This document shows positions 46,520 to 57,150 of a stretch of DNA of 64,000 nt, piece after piece. The DNA is taken from positions 545,501 through 609,500 of the forward strand of contig JARHVA010001473.1 of assembly GCA_037957365.1 (NCBI GenBank), written 5' to 3'. This DNA is from Torreya grandis. Lineage: Eukaryota > Streptophyta > Pinopsida > Cupressales > Taxaceae. The notes below the pieces were generated by a model. The model searched no databases. It worked only from the letters and a program-made list of their open reading frames with translations, and was not told where the DNA came from. The stretch's first letter is position 1; every line of letters starts with the position of its first letter. The position numbers were made by a program, and so were the translations under genes.

Positions 46520-48200
46520 CCACTACCACCTAAACCATCTAGACCTAGACCTACAATACCATCTGGTAGTGATCCCCCTAACATCCCTACCTATCCCAAT
46601 GTTGAGACCCACTATCCTAGAGTAGCTATCAATGGACAACCTACTAATTTGGCCCTATACTCTCCATATCACATCTCTAAGGGTAACTATGCTAGCACTA
46701 TCACCTAGTAATATCTAAGATCTTTCATAGTATCTAGATATTGTGTCCTCAAAATTATGTCAGGAGTTCCTCCTACTACTATTATGGCCACCCTTGCTCT
46801 ATATCTCAACAAATCTCTCTCCTGAGTCACTAATCCTAGGGAGGTCCTTGCCATATCACACTCACCATTCAAAATGGTAACTTTCTCTTATAAGGTGAAA
46901 ATCTATGCCTATAAAGTGACCACTTATCCCTATAATCCCATAATTTGGGCCTGTGTTGCTACCAGTGATACCTATGCTTGACCATCAAGTCCACCACCCT
47001 ATACTAGGCCCCCATCCAAATCCATTAGATATTGAGCATCTCCCTATATAAGGTCTACTTCTACATAACTAGCATAGAACCACATTACATAACCATCTAT
47101 AATCCCTACATCATCAATGGCTACTCTAGCTAGTAGCTCATTATAGTCTAAGATGACATCTTATGGTTGTAGCTATAGAAGTTTTTACTCAACATCCTCC
47201 CTCATATATCATGAAAAATCAAGGGGGATCTCTTGTAATAGTCCAAAATATCTCTAAACTTGGTCAAATAGGATCAACTCAGTCTCACCATCTCATCTCC
47301 CCTATATCTAGTGTCAACTCTGGAGTGATATTGTATGGTACCTTTATTCTTCCCAAATATGCCAATCCACATATCACCTCCATACAACATCTCCCACCAC
47401 CAAACCATCTAATGTATCCTTGAACCACTCAATATCTTTGGATCCTCCTCTAAGACTTGTTAAAGCATAACTCTCCCTTCAACGCATAAAGCCCAATGGA
47501 AAGGCTACTTGTGTGAATCATTACCATGGTGCCCCCAATGGTCCTACCACATGATTGTGCTCAAATTCCTAGTAGTGAAGAATGAAACCAACACTAATAC
47601 CATATTGTCTATGTTCCCAAAAGTATTATAGATCCTTATAAATTTAGACTAGTAATACTAGGGCCCATCCAAATACCATCCTCTTTAGTAACATCTCCAC
47701 CAATACCCCCAATAGTAGGTATGGAAATCGACCATGGATTAAATCTAATAATGTAAAATATGTCATTATCATTATCATCATCATCAACAAGCATCTATCC
47801 TTTGGGTCCATCTAGTATAGTGGTCTGATCCCAAACCCCCTACATGCCATGTGGTATGATCCTAATTTACTCCATATATAAGGTCCATATAATAATCTCT
47901 ATCCTTGCTCTCTACATGATAGATTAGATCCCCTTGAATGGGTAGTTGTGTGATCCTAGTCACATCTTCCAATAGAATGGTCATCTCACCAATCGACAAC
48001 ATGAAGGCATTCATCTTTGGGTCCAATCCCTTGATGTGCCTAATGATCATGGAAATATCTTTTGGTATATGTTGATAATATATCATAGCCCCTAGGCAAA
48101 ACATCTCTATGTGCTTATAATCCTTTGTTGTCATCCCATCTTGAACCTTGATAAAGATCCTTAGGACTTGATCCCTCATCTGGAATTGGTCATAGGCCTA
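46520..48200 (-). pseudogene. Antisense plant-mobile-domain-like ORF inside element B
   Basis: On the minus strand a 106-codon frame (47862-48179) reads GAMIYYQHIPKDISMIIRHI, LDPKMNAFMLSIGEMTILLE and DVTRITQLPIQGDLIYHVES. The pattern [FM]xLxxGEMTxxLEDVxxxxxLPIxG is the hallmark of the plant mobile domain (PMD), found in host proteins of the MAIL1 type and in some transposons. Coding-like text goes on in the same direction to about 46520, broken by stops and shifts, with IDDVGIIDGYVMWFYASYVE (from about 47115) and an Arg/Glu-rich end. Antisense extra ORFs between pol and the 3' LTR, some with PMD similarity, are known in Tat elements. The domain call is firm for the first 100 codons only. Its role in the element is unknown. 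Confidence 0.68.
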
Positions 48201-48266
48201 AAAAATAATTATATTAGCATCAACACTTAGTTTTCCAAATCATAACCAATATCAACCTATACCTAC
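48198..48266 (-). other. Possible retained intron upstream of the antisense ORF
   Basis: Reading the minus strand, an aatg-GTAGGT donor-like site (48265-48266) is followed by a tgctaat branch-like motif (48213-48219), a T run and AG (48198-48199), after which the PMD-like frame opens with AYDQFQ. The intron would be about 69 bases. No exon upstream could be confirmed by protein similarity. Confidence 0.25.
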
Positions 48267-48269
48267 CAT

Positions 48270-50120
48270 TTTCAACCTATCTTACATCTAACAATCAAAA
48301 CAACCCTCTACCTTTATTTTCACACATTTTAAACACCTAATCCCTTCTATTGCTATCTACCTCCACCCTAACACATTATTTTTCAATGCCTAATAGGTCT
48401 CTCACCTCACTTTCCTCACCATCCCTTTTAAACATCTCATCCTATCAAAACTACACCAATTTCTTCCAACACTTTAAAAAACTTCCTAACATCTTACAGA
48501 CCTTTCAAAACCTTTCACCTACCCTTTTAAAAACCTTTACCCCTACATTAACACATTTTAATATTTAACATTTAAACTTTAAACACTATTACAAGCATCA
48601 TCACTCATTCTTTTTTTAACCAAACTCACCCCTAAAATACTTTAACAATTGATAGTTCCTTAAACTATTGATGGTCCCTAAAGATCCTTTTACCCCTAAG
48701 ATCGATCGGTGATGGTTAGGTTGAACCATCAATGTCATTATGTATGAATTTCAATGGAAAAACCTTACTACATTCTTATACCTTATCACCACTAAACTCA
48801 CCTTAAATTAAAATTAAACCACCTAATACTATTCTATAATCCATCACCACTACAACACACTCTTCCCCTCAAAATGTACCCAACTAATTTGGCTAGTTTT
48901 ATCCACACCTAAAAACTAGGGCATCATGACCCAGGGACATTTTCACAAAACTTGCCCCACTACTCTAATCTATTGAATACAACTCTACATCCACAAATTC
49001 ACTTATACTATCAATTTTAAAACAAACCCTACCTCATTCCATGATCATTGGCATGGTTATATTCATCGTGCCACCATTCGATTATGCCCTCATCCACCCT
49101 CCATATAGTCAACATACAATTACCTTGACCATATGTAATCAACCACTAACTCTTTTCCACCTTAATAACCTCTATGCATAATTGTAAAAATACAAAATGC
49201 TCCATATACCAATAAATAAAAGTCAAATGGTAAGAAAGACTTATCATTTCCCTTTTTACATCTTGACTTTTTAGGGTTTGCCTAACCATTGATGGTTAAG
49301 ATAAATTGTTGATGGTTGATACTAGGGGCAACCCTAACCATTGACACTTGGGTTCCTTAATCTTTTGCCCACTTTTTGAACAATCAAAACTTGCTTCAAA
49401 TATGAACTTTTTCAAATAACTGAATTTGGCCTAAAGCTCTTTTTGGATTTTGTGTTTATGGAACTATGTAGGCAATGTCCACTTACTTAGTGCATATAGA
49501 GTTATCTCAGACATCCCATACCAACCTATACCCAAACTACCAAATATTACCCCATGTCCACCTTGATGTTGGTCATTTTTGACTTGGACCATTTTCATGT
49601 TTTATGACAACTTTGCATGGTGATTTTGATCGCACCAACCAACCTTGCCATGTTGAACTTTTGAACTTTGCACCACCTCATGCATGACTTAACCAATTAT
49701 GTTGTTTCAGGGGAACACTTCCTACCCTAGATACTTATGACCAACATTGACCCTATCTAGATGGCTTGATATGCTTGACCTAATAAATTATGACCAATGT
49801 TGTAGACTGATCACCCCTATCACATATCCCTATAGAATCAACCTTATTTTTACCAACATTGGCAACTTTATTCCTTGTGTAATTTTTACTATCACTCTTA
49901 GTCACAATTTATGCATGTGTTTCCATCTCAAATTCCCAAACTTTTGCTTTCACCCACCTCATGACTACCAATTTACCATTTATAAACCCCTGACTTGATT
50001 TTAATTTTGCCTCATCAACTCTTAGTTTAAGGGGGAACACCTCCTCCCCGACTTAGGGAAATCATACCTTAATTAGCCATCTATTTTTGTTTTATAGATT
50101 TTATATCAAATTTGCATAAT
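48270..50120. other. 3' region of element B, last part
   Basis: C-rich noncoding sequence. Palindromic aaccat-tg-atggtt motifs occur here outside the LTRs (for example 49284-49297, and worn copies near 48645-48740 and 49312). Short open frames (48350-48568 and 49747-49998) show no family features. Confidence 0.45.
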
Positions 50121-50134
50121 AAAAAGGGGTAAAA
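50121..50134 (+). promoter_or_regulatory. Polypurine tract of element B
   Basis: aaaaaggggtaaaa lies directly before the 3' LTR start tatagacat, which corresponds to TGTAGAGAC in the 5' LTR. Confidence 0.72.
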
Positions 50135-50957
50135 TATAGACATTTAAAAATGACACATGATATCTTTCAATGTCAAACTACCTCTTTGACCCTCATTCAA
50201 CTTCGCATCTAGTAGACCATCTAGTTAATTAGACTCATTTACTAACTTGACCCCTAAATTAACACATTTAATGTAACCATTTAATTAAACATAATTTAAC
50301 TTATTTTACTCTAGCCCCTTGACCACTAATGTTTGGCCTAACCATCGATGGTTAGGCCCCCAAACCTATTTTAAAGAACTAAAGCATTGAAAGCTTTATA
50401 CAAGATAAGCATTTCCTTGAGTGAAAACTTCATTTTAAAACTTCATTTAAAATGATTTGAATTGGTAACCTTCTCCCCCAATCAAATTAGTAAATTCCTC
50501 CATACTAATTAGTAAATTCATCCTATAAAATGAGAGGAGGAGGATGTGAAATGTAGGGAGAATCTATAATCTAGAATCCAAAATCTTGCATATAAATTCT
50601 CTTACATACAGGTATTCAACATATTTTTAGTGAGAAAGTAATACCATTAGATACCCAAAGATCTATTTGCATCATGTTTGAAAGATAAATTACTATCACT
50701 TTAGCTAAATCACTTCAACATTCCACTATCAAGTTTTAGGCATCTTTTGCTTGTTTAGTTGATTTATCTTTTTTCTAGCTTTCCTTCCCTATTGGACCCA
50801 TCAATATCTTATTATCCACCCCTCAGTCTCATTACAGACCTTTGTTTATCCAAATACACAATTTTCACCATCTATTTTGATCATTCCTAGATTTTCACAA
50901 GAAACCACCAATTTTTTACCCCAACCATCAATAGTTACCCAACCACTAATGATTTAC
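50135..50957 (+). repeat. 3' LTR of element B, truncated
   Basis: It matches the first part of 33941-35341 from the LTR start (the terminal TG is mutated to TA) to about 50957, then matching stops abruptly. The remaining 0.55 kb or so, including the TATA box and U5, is absent. The break coincides with the inferred left end of element C. Confidence 0.8.
50335..50358 (+). repeat. Perfect 24-bp palindrome in the B 3' LTR
   Basis: The half-site ggcctaaccatc is followed directly by its reverse complement. The centre is aaccatcgatggtt, the only copy here that keeps the central CG within an otherwise perfect palindrome. Confidence 0.95.
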
Positions 50958-50959
50958 CT

Positions 50960-51700
50960 TGTGAATTAGGAATTTAAATAAGAAAAGGAGATTAGTATTG
51001 TGTTAGTGAATGAAATCAAATGAAAAACACACTAAACTAACATCTTCATGCCTAGTTACTAGGGTGAGCTTAGTGAATAAAGACAAATGAATAAAGCACA
51101 ACTAAAATGCAAGAAAGCACACCTTCCTTACCTTATTTGATGCTCCAAGAGTTTTATTCAATTAGCTTGCTTGATTTTTGCTCATGAAGTCCTCATCAAG
51201 GGAATATTAGCTACCTCCATATCTCCTTGGCACTTTTGGCTTTATCTTGGCTTGGTTTGGAATCAATTTGGCATGGTAACACTAGTTTTCATGAAGCTTT
51301 TGAAACCAATATTGCATTATAAATTTGCACAAATTAATCTTATAAATGATGTAGTAAGGCCTCTTATTTATAGATTTTTTATATTGATTAGAATTATCTT
51401 GAACCATGCATCTCAGGATTGAGATGTGTGGCTAACAATTAATCTAATTTTTCAATTAAAATTGATAAATAGACTCATCAATATTTGGGATAGAGGAGAT
51501 ATTAAGAGGCATGGAGGGATTTTATGAGGTATGGGAGGCATGAATCTTGATATTTGTGGCATTTATGGCCTAGGGATGTCTTCCCTAGAAATGAAGCCAC
51601 CTGATGATGTAGATATTCAATATTCATTTCTAAAAAATAGTTTTCAACAAGTTTCCATGGAATTATTAATTAGACCTTGATTTAAATTAATTATCTCTTA
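50960..51700 (-). repeat. Probable 3' LTR end of element C with TATA box
   Basis: On the minus strand, ctataaataagag at 51361-51373 is a good TATA box, leaving about 375 bases to the inferred LTR end at 50960 (terminal CA on the minus strand). The start of the LTR and its polypurine tract could not be fixed. Confidence 0.4.
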
Positions 51701-51883
51701 AACATGTTTAAGAACTTACTGCACAAATTATTCAAATTGATTAGAACGCCTTTTTATTGGTCCAAAATTTGATTGGATTGGAATTAGAATGTGATGATAG
51801 ATGTGTATGGGCAAATGGTCCCTTAAAAAGAAAGAACTGAAATAAGGGGACCAAAGATAGGAAAGATGATGGGGTGAAAACAT

Positions 51884-52206
51884 AATGATATTTAAAAAGT
51901 AGTCAAAATCATTGAGAATGTAAGTGGGATAGTGTACAATGGTTTTCCCAAAGGTGCTTATAAGCATTGTACCTTGATAGTGGCAACGTGGTATGATAAC
52001 ACAATGATTTGCCCAAAGGTGGTTATAATCATTGAAAAGATGGAGCTGTGGTAGATAGGATAGACAAACAAGATAATATCATGCCCCTATATGGGAAAAA
52101 ATGGAATTGGTGACAATATAATGATTTTCCCAAAGGTGGTTATAATCATTGAGAAATGTAGGTGGGATGGTGTGCAATGATTTTACCATATGCAGTTATA
52201 ATCATT
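51884..52206. repeat. Hairpin family H1, five copies
   Basis: Five inverted repeats lie at 51884-51913, 51934-51972, 52002-52034, 52120-52150 and 52176-52206. The usual loop is ttcccaaaggtggttat, worn in the first and last. Stems include gtacaatg/cattgtac and caatgatt/aatcattg. The stems differ but always pair. Confidence 0.88.
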
Positions 52207-53234
52207 AGACCCTGATTATGGAAAACATGATAAACTTGGTCAAGGATGATGATAACTTAACATAGAGGGTAACTATGAATTAGAACAACCTAATAATAGG
52301 GAGATGCTCATCCAAACTAATAAAGGTTGAAATTCTTTCATGGTTAATTACTCTATTTAGGATATGATTGAATTAGGATGTTGATGCTAAAGAGATGTGG
52401 ATGCTACCATTGCTGAATAGACTTCTTGAAGCTGAGGTTTTCTATAGCAAGTTTCAGTAGGCATCATGGTATAAAATCATGAGTACTTGGGCAAAATATG
52501 CATAAAGACTTACTCTCATAATTCAAAACTCAATAAAAAACAATGTACCGATGATAGAAACCTTGATGACAATGTAAGCATATGAATATAGATAGATTCA
52601 AGTGTAAGTGTGGGCAAGGAATCACCCAATGAACACACATAAAACAAATCAATGAAATAGTGTTGAAAGAAAACAATTAGGCACATAAAAAAATAATAAA
52701 GAAATAAATAAAGAAACACTCAACAGAAACCATACAAACATTACCCCTAGAAAATAGGTGATAACTTAACAAATAAACAAAATGGGGGAATAAAAGAAAA
52801 AGAAGGGGCTAGTCAGGCTATCTCCATATGCACTAGGCAATTGGATTCTACCTACATATTTTGATGGATGTAATATCCAAAAAAAACTTTAGGCCAAATG
52901 TAGTTCTCTTAGGGAATGGGAAGAAAAATGATAACTGGTAAAAACAAATAGAATGCATGTGATACAAGAATATGAATAGTCTTGAAAAATAGCAAGTGCA
53001 TGAGAGAAAAGGATGAAGAGGGTGGGGAAACTAAGTGACAAGTGGTTTGATTGAAACTTAGTAAGGGTTTCTAGAATCCTTAAGGCAAAGAAGTGGTCTA
53101 TGTTTTTGTTGTTCTTTTCTAGTAGTTTTATAAATGTTTTTGGAATTATTTTAGAGTATCTCAACTCAATCGAGAATGACAAGACACTAAATGTTTCGAG
53201 CTCAAAAAAAGGAAAGAGTGTTCAGACTTAGGTT
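52207..53234. other. Noncoding part of the element C end
   Basis: About 1 kb with no supported gene. Minus-strand open frames at 52516-52719 and 52889-53182 are Phe/Leu/Ser-rich shadows of AT-rich DNA with no motif. Confidence 0.4.
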
Positions 53235-53436
53235 GATCATAAAATGACAAGAGCATTTAAACCTAGTTTTCTCACAAAATGGCGAGAGCGTGGCTTAGGT
53301 AGCTCATAAAATGGTGAGAGCATTTGGACTTAGGTTACTCACAAAATGACAAGAGCATGGCTTAGGTAGCTCACAAAATGGTGAGAGCATTCAAACTTAG
53401 GTTTCTCATAAAATGGTGAGAGCATGGCTTATGTAG
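53235..53436 (+). repeat. Tandem repeat H2: three copies of a 67-bp dimer
   Basis: Six monomers start at 53235, 53271, 53303, 53338, 53370 and 53405, with spacings 36, 32, 35, 32, 35 and 32. Each starts with a form of ctcacaaaatggtgag, itself a small hairpin (ctcac/gtgag). Monomers alternate between a ggcttaggtag tail and a longer acttaggtt tail. Confidence 0.9.
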
Positions 53437-53600
53437 TCCCAGAGTAGGACCTCAAGTCACTATAGTTCCACCCTATAGTGAAGGAATTTGACTAGTGTAG
53501 TAGTCAATTCAAATAAAACAAGCATAGTTGGTAAAAAGGCACATCCTGGCATAGGAAGTAGCAAGATGGTAATTCAAGGATTAATAAACAAATATTGCCT

Positions 53601-53684
53601 CTAGTTTTCCCATAGATGGTTATAACTAGGACACAACATCATAGATCAATGGTACTAATTTTCCCAAAGGTGGCTATAATTAGT
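53601..53684. repeat. Hairpin family H1, two more copies with different stems
   Basis: 53601-53629 has the stem ctagtt/aactag and 53654-53684 the stem actaatt/aattagt (8 pairs with the flanking t/a). Both carry the H1 loop, ttcccatagatggttat and ttcccaaaggtggctat. Confidence 0.88.
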
Positions 53685-54007
53685 AGTAAGACTAGTGATA
53701 AAAAAGGAATAACAAATGAAAGATGCAATTGCTAAAACTGCTATCATATTGCTACAAAATATGATCTCTATCTGAAGTACTTAAAATAATTAATGAAATT
53801 GATCAGATTCTTGGGTGCTAAAAATGCATAATGAATGGAAAAAACCAAGGTCAAAATGGCTAGGCTTTATAACACACTAGGTTGATAGGTCAGAAATGTA
53901 AATTGGATACAACTAAGAGGATGGATAAGAATGATATTTGTATAAAGAAGAATAGTGATAAAATGGCACAACATTAAATGGTCTTTATAGATAATACGCC
54001 TTAGCGC

Positions 54008-55110
54008 TTAAGCATAGTACCACTTAAGGTGAATAATATTCATTAGCTCATGAAGTTCATCTCCATTTGGTGTGGCAAGCTTACATGCCCCTAATCCATA
54101 ATCTATAATAATGATGAAAGGACCTATCTAGTTTGGTTTGAATTTACCTTTATGATTCTTCTCAACCATAATATTCTTTTGGTTTTCTTTAAGAACAAGA
54201 TCACCAAGTTTAAATGTTGTATACTTAACACATTGATTATAGTGGCCTTTGAGTCAGTTCTGATATGCCTAAACATTGTTGAGGGTAGCTATGCATTTCT
54301 CATCAAGTAGGTATAGCTCTTATAAGTGAGCTAATTGATAGTCATGATCATCTAGAACATGCTTGAAAGATATGCATAATGAAGCTAACTTGACCTCAAT
54401 GAGAAGGATGGCTTTAGTACCATAAACAAGTGATTATGGAGTGGCTCTTATGGGGGTATAATGATTGGTATGATATTCCCAAAGGGTAGGAAATATCTAT
54501 AAGTGCCAATCATGATTGGCATCATTAACAATCTTTTTGAGAATATTGATAATGGTTTTATTCAATGCTTTAGGTTAGCCATTACCTTGAGAGTAATATG
54601 CTATAGAAAAATATTATGTGATGTTATATTCAATACATAGTTGGTCTACATATCTAATAATGACCCTTCATTATTAGATATAATGTTGAAGGGGATACTG
54701 TAGTGGCAAATGAGATGGTTTAAGATGAATTTCGAAATTTGCTTTCTAGTCATGTAAATGAGGGGTATAACTTCAACCCACTTAGTGAAATACTCAGTGG
54801 TGGTAAGGATATGTTTATGGCCATTAGATGAAGTGGGTTTGATCTTCCCAATGAGGTCAAGTCCCCATATAGCAAATGGCCTTGGTGTCAATATCAATTT
54901 TAGAGTTTGGGTTGGGGCATGAATCAGATTAACATGCCATTGACATTTGTCACACTTCTTTACATATGTAGCTACATCTACATCCATCATGGTCCAATAA
55001 TAACTAGTACACAAGAGCTTTTTAGATAGGACTACCCTGCTATAATGAGATCCACATACTCCTTTGTGAACTTTTCTTAACACTAGTGTAGACTCTACTG
55101 AAATTAAATA
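54008..55110 (-). pseudogene. pol: Element C integrase
   Basis: A 145-codon open frame (54646-55083) reads HKGVCGSHYS, YYWTMMDVDVATYVKKCDKC, FAIWGLDLIGKIKPTSSNGH and YFTKWVEVIPLIYMTRKQIS. The HHCC zinc ligands are present. In the D,D,E triad the first Asp is kept (GLDL), the second reads Asn (IISNNEG), and the Glu block downstream (YYSQGNG, stop, PKALNKTIINIL) reads Lys. The C-terminal part has YTTFKLGDLVLKENQKN and FKPNWIGPF, ending ELMNIIHLKWYYA before the stop at 54008-54010. Frame changes and stops lie between 54100 and 54640. Confidence 0.83.
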
Positions 55111-55369
55111 ATGAAGTAGAGTTTCATCAAAATTGTGGTGGTAAAGGGTGGATCCAAGTAGAGTATAATGAGTGGAATGATGAATAAAGGCATTGGTTTG
55201 TTTTCAAGATAGGTTATGTGGTATAACTTGGTCATGAAGGTAGTTGTAAAGGTCTAAGTACCAGAAAGAATTAGGACCAATAATATCACAAATCATTGGA
55301 ATAGTTGAAGGTTTATGAGCTAGTGCTAATAAATTCTCAATGAGGAACTGATACTCTCTAACTTTATCT

Positions 55370-55765
55370 ATTTGTCAAATTATAGGTCCAATAGTAGCCA
55401 TGGCATCTATAATTCTATTACTAGCCCTTGGTATGTGCTCAAACTGAATGTTGGAAATTTTTTGCTTAAGAGTGTCAACCATGGATTTATATGGAACCAA
55501 CTTGTCATATTTGGTTTGAAAATGATCTATGACCTGATTGATGATTAACTGAGAATCACCATAAACTTAGAGATGAGATATCTTCCAATGCACTACCTAT
55601 CAAAGTCCTATAACAAATGCTTCATACTTGACCATGTTTTTGGTACAAGGAAAGCTAATTTTGAATGATTTAGGGATTAGATGCCCTTATGATGTAATAA
55701 ATAAGAGGTTTGCCCCTGATCTATGTGTAGTAAATGAACCATCAAAATATAACTTCCAGTGTTTC
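55370..55765 (-). pseudogene. pol: Element C archaeal-type RNase H
   Basis: On the minus strand: WKLYFDGSFTTHRSGANLLF, then MVKYEAFVIGL, then VYGDSQLIINQVIDHFQTKY, then IQFEHIPRASNRIIDAMATI. Asp (FDGS), Glu (KYEA), Asp (GDSQ) and the late IDAMA block are all present, so the domain is complete in outline, with a few stops. It lies between RNase H and integrase as in element B. Confidence 0.8.
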
Positions 55766-55899
55766 TCCTTAAGAGGTGTGTCAATGAATGTCATTATGGA
55801 TTCATTAGGGAAATGAAATGTGAGTGGATTTGTATCTGTAAGGGGTGCTTCAACAAGTTGATCTACAAAAACTTATCCCTTGATTTCCTTTTGATTGAT

Positions 55900-56420
55900 A
55901 TCCTCTATGTCCAAATCACTAAGAATCATGATCTATTTAGCCATTCTACCTTTTAAAGATATTTTAGATAGTAGATACTTGAGCATATCTACTTTTGAAA
56001 TGACCATGGTCTTATTGTTCAACATGTCATGGTGCATTTTCTAAGTTGCAAAGACCATAGCTAGACAAGCTTTTCAATAGGTGTATAGTTATGTTCATAT
56101 GTGACCAAGGTATAACTTAGGAATTATACTACATGCACATTTATATTGTTATCATGTTTATCCAAAATTACCCCCAAGACATTATTGGTAGCTGATAGAT
56201 ACAATAAGAATGACCTTCCTGGCATAGGAGGTAACAAAACTAGTGGATTAGCTAAATAGTTTTTGAGTTGTTGAAAAGCTATTTGGCAGTGATCATCCCA
56301 ATGAAATGCAACTCCCTTATTTAAAATATGTGTCAATGGATGACACTTGTCTACTAACTAGGAGATGAAGCATCAGATTGATTGGATCTCACCCTATAAA
56401 CTATGGAGTTACTTCAAATT
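55900..56420 (-). pseudogene. pol: Element C RNase H (retroviral type)
   Basis: A 70-codon open frame (56124-56336) reads FHWDDHCQIAFQQLKNYLAN, PPMPGRSFLLYLSATNNVLG and VILDKHDNNINVHVV. The next blocks, FLSYTLVTYEHNYTPIEKL then LWSLQLRKC, follow after a stop. It is contiguous with RT on its 5' side and the archaeal-type RNase H on its 3' side. Confidence 0.78.
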
Positions 56421-56449
56421 GGTTGGTGGTGACATCTCAGTTATAGCAT

Positions 56450-57150
56450 AGACTTTAGCTAAATTTACTTAAATACCTCTGTGAGGCATGATGAAGCCAA
56501 TTAATTTTATTGAGGTTACACCAAACACACATTTATTTGGGTTGAGTCTAATTTTGTTCTCTCATAATATTTTAAATATCTTACATAGCACTACTAGATG
56601 GTCAGCCCTAGTTTTGGATTTTCCTAATAGATTATCGACATAGTCTTCAACAATATCATGCATCATATCATGGAATATGATAGTCATGGACCTTTGATAT
56701 GTATATCTTTCATTATTAAGACCAAATGGAATTACTTGATAAGAAAATGTTCCCCATGGAGTGGTAAACACTATTTTATGTTGGTGTTTTAGTGTTATTC
56801 TGATTCGGTTGGATCCTGAAAAGCCATCCATGAGTGAAAGCATTTCATAAGCTACCATGGAGTCAATGATCATGTCAATATTAGGCAATGGAAAGTCATC
56901 CTTAGGATAATATTTTTTGATGTCTCAAAAATCAGTATAGATTTTGATTCCTTTAGGGTTTTTACTAATAGGGATAACATTAGATATCCATTCTAAGTAG
57001 TCAATGGATCAAATACATCTTGCTTCTAAGATTTTTCCCAACTATTTATTTACCAAGATAAAAATGTGAGGATGCATCTTATGTAGCTTTTGTTTTACTT
57101 TTTTAGCATCAAGATTAACCATAAAGTGGTGTAAAACCAAGGTAGGGTCT
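56450..57150 (-). pseudogene. pol: Element C reverse transcriptase, YVDN active site
   Basis: Blocks: HFMVNLDAKKVKQKLHKMHP, WISNVIPISKNPKGIKI, YYPKDDFPLPNIDM, then the 109-codon open frame 56562-56888 with MLSLMDGFSGSNRIRITLKH, PWGTFSYQVIPFGLNNERYT and MHDIVEDYVDNLLGKSKTRA. The second Asp of the YxDD box reads Asn (AAT, plus strand att 56631-56633), which would abolish polymerase activity. LNPNKCVFGVTSIKLIGFI and the LHSL-GEIQSI end of the domain follow. Confidence 0.86.

Larger units (their letters stand above)
33941..50957 (+). mobile_element. Ty3/gypsy Tat-type element B, about 17 kb
   Basis: Two LTRs (33941-35341 and 50135-50957, the second incomplete), a primer site, gag, protease, RT, RNase H, archaeal-type RNase H, integrase, a 5.4-kb 3' region and a polypurine tract, all in order on the plus strand. 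The dual RNase H and large size fit the Tat/Ogre group of plant gypsy elements. The coding strand is notably C-rich and G-poor. About one base in five differs over the first 80 bases of the two LTRs, so the copy is old. It interrupts D copy II and is itself cut in its 3' LTR by element C. Confidence 0.87.

Noticed and set aside
51171..51422. Plus-strand 83-codon hydrophobic frame as a membrane protein or antisense gene of C
   Set aside because: It overlaps the probable LTR of C, including its TATA box, and shows no family features.
51884..53684. Regularly spaced repeats resembling a CRISPR array
   Set aside because: The repeats are hairpins inside a plant gypsy element, with varying stems and irregular spacing, no unique equal-length spacers and no cas genes.
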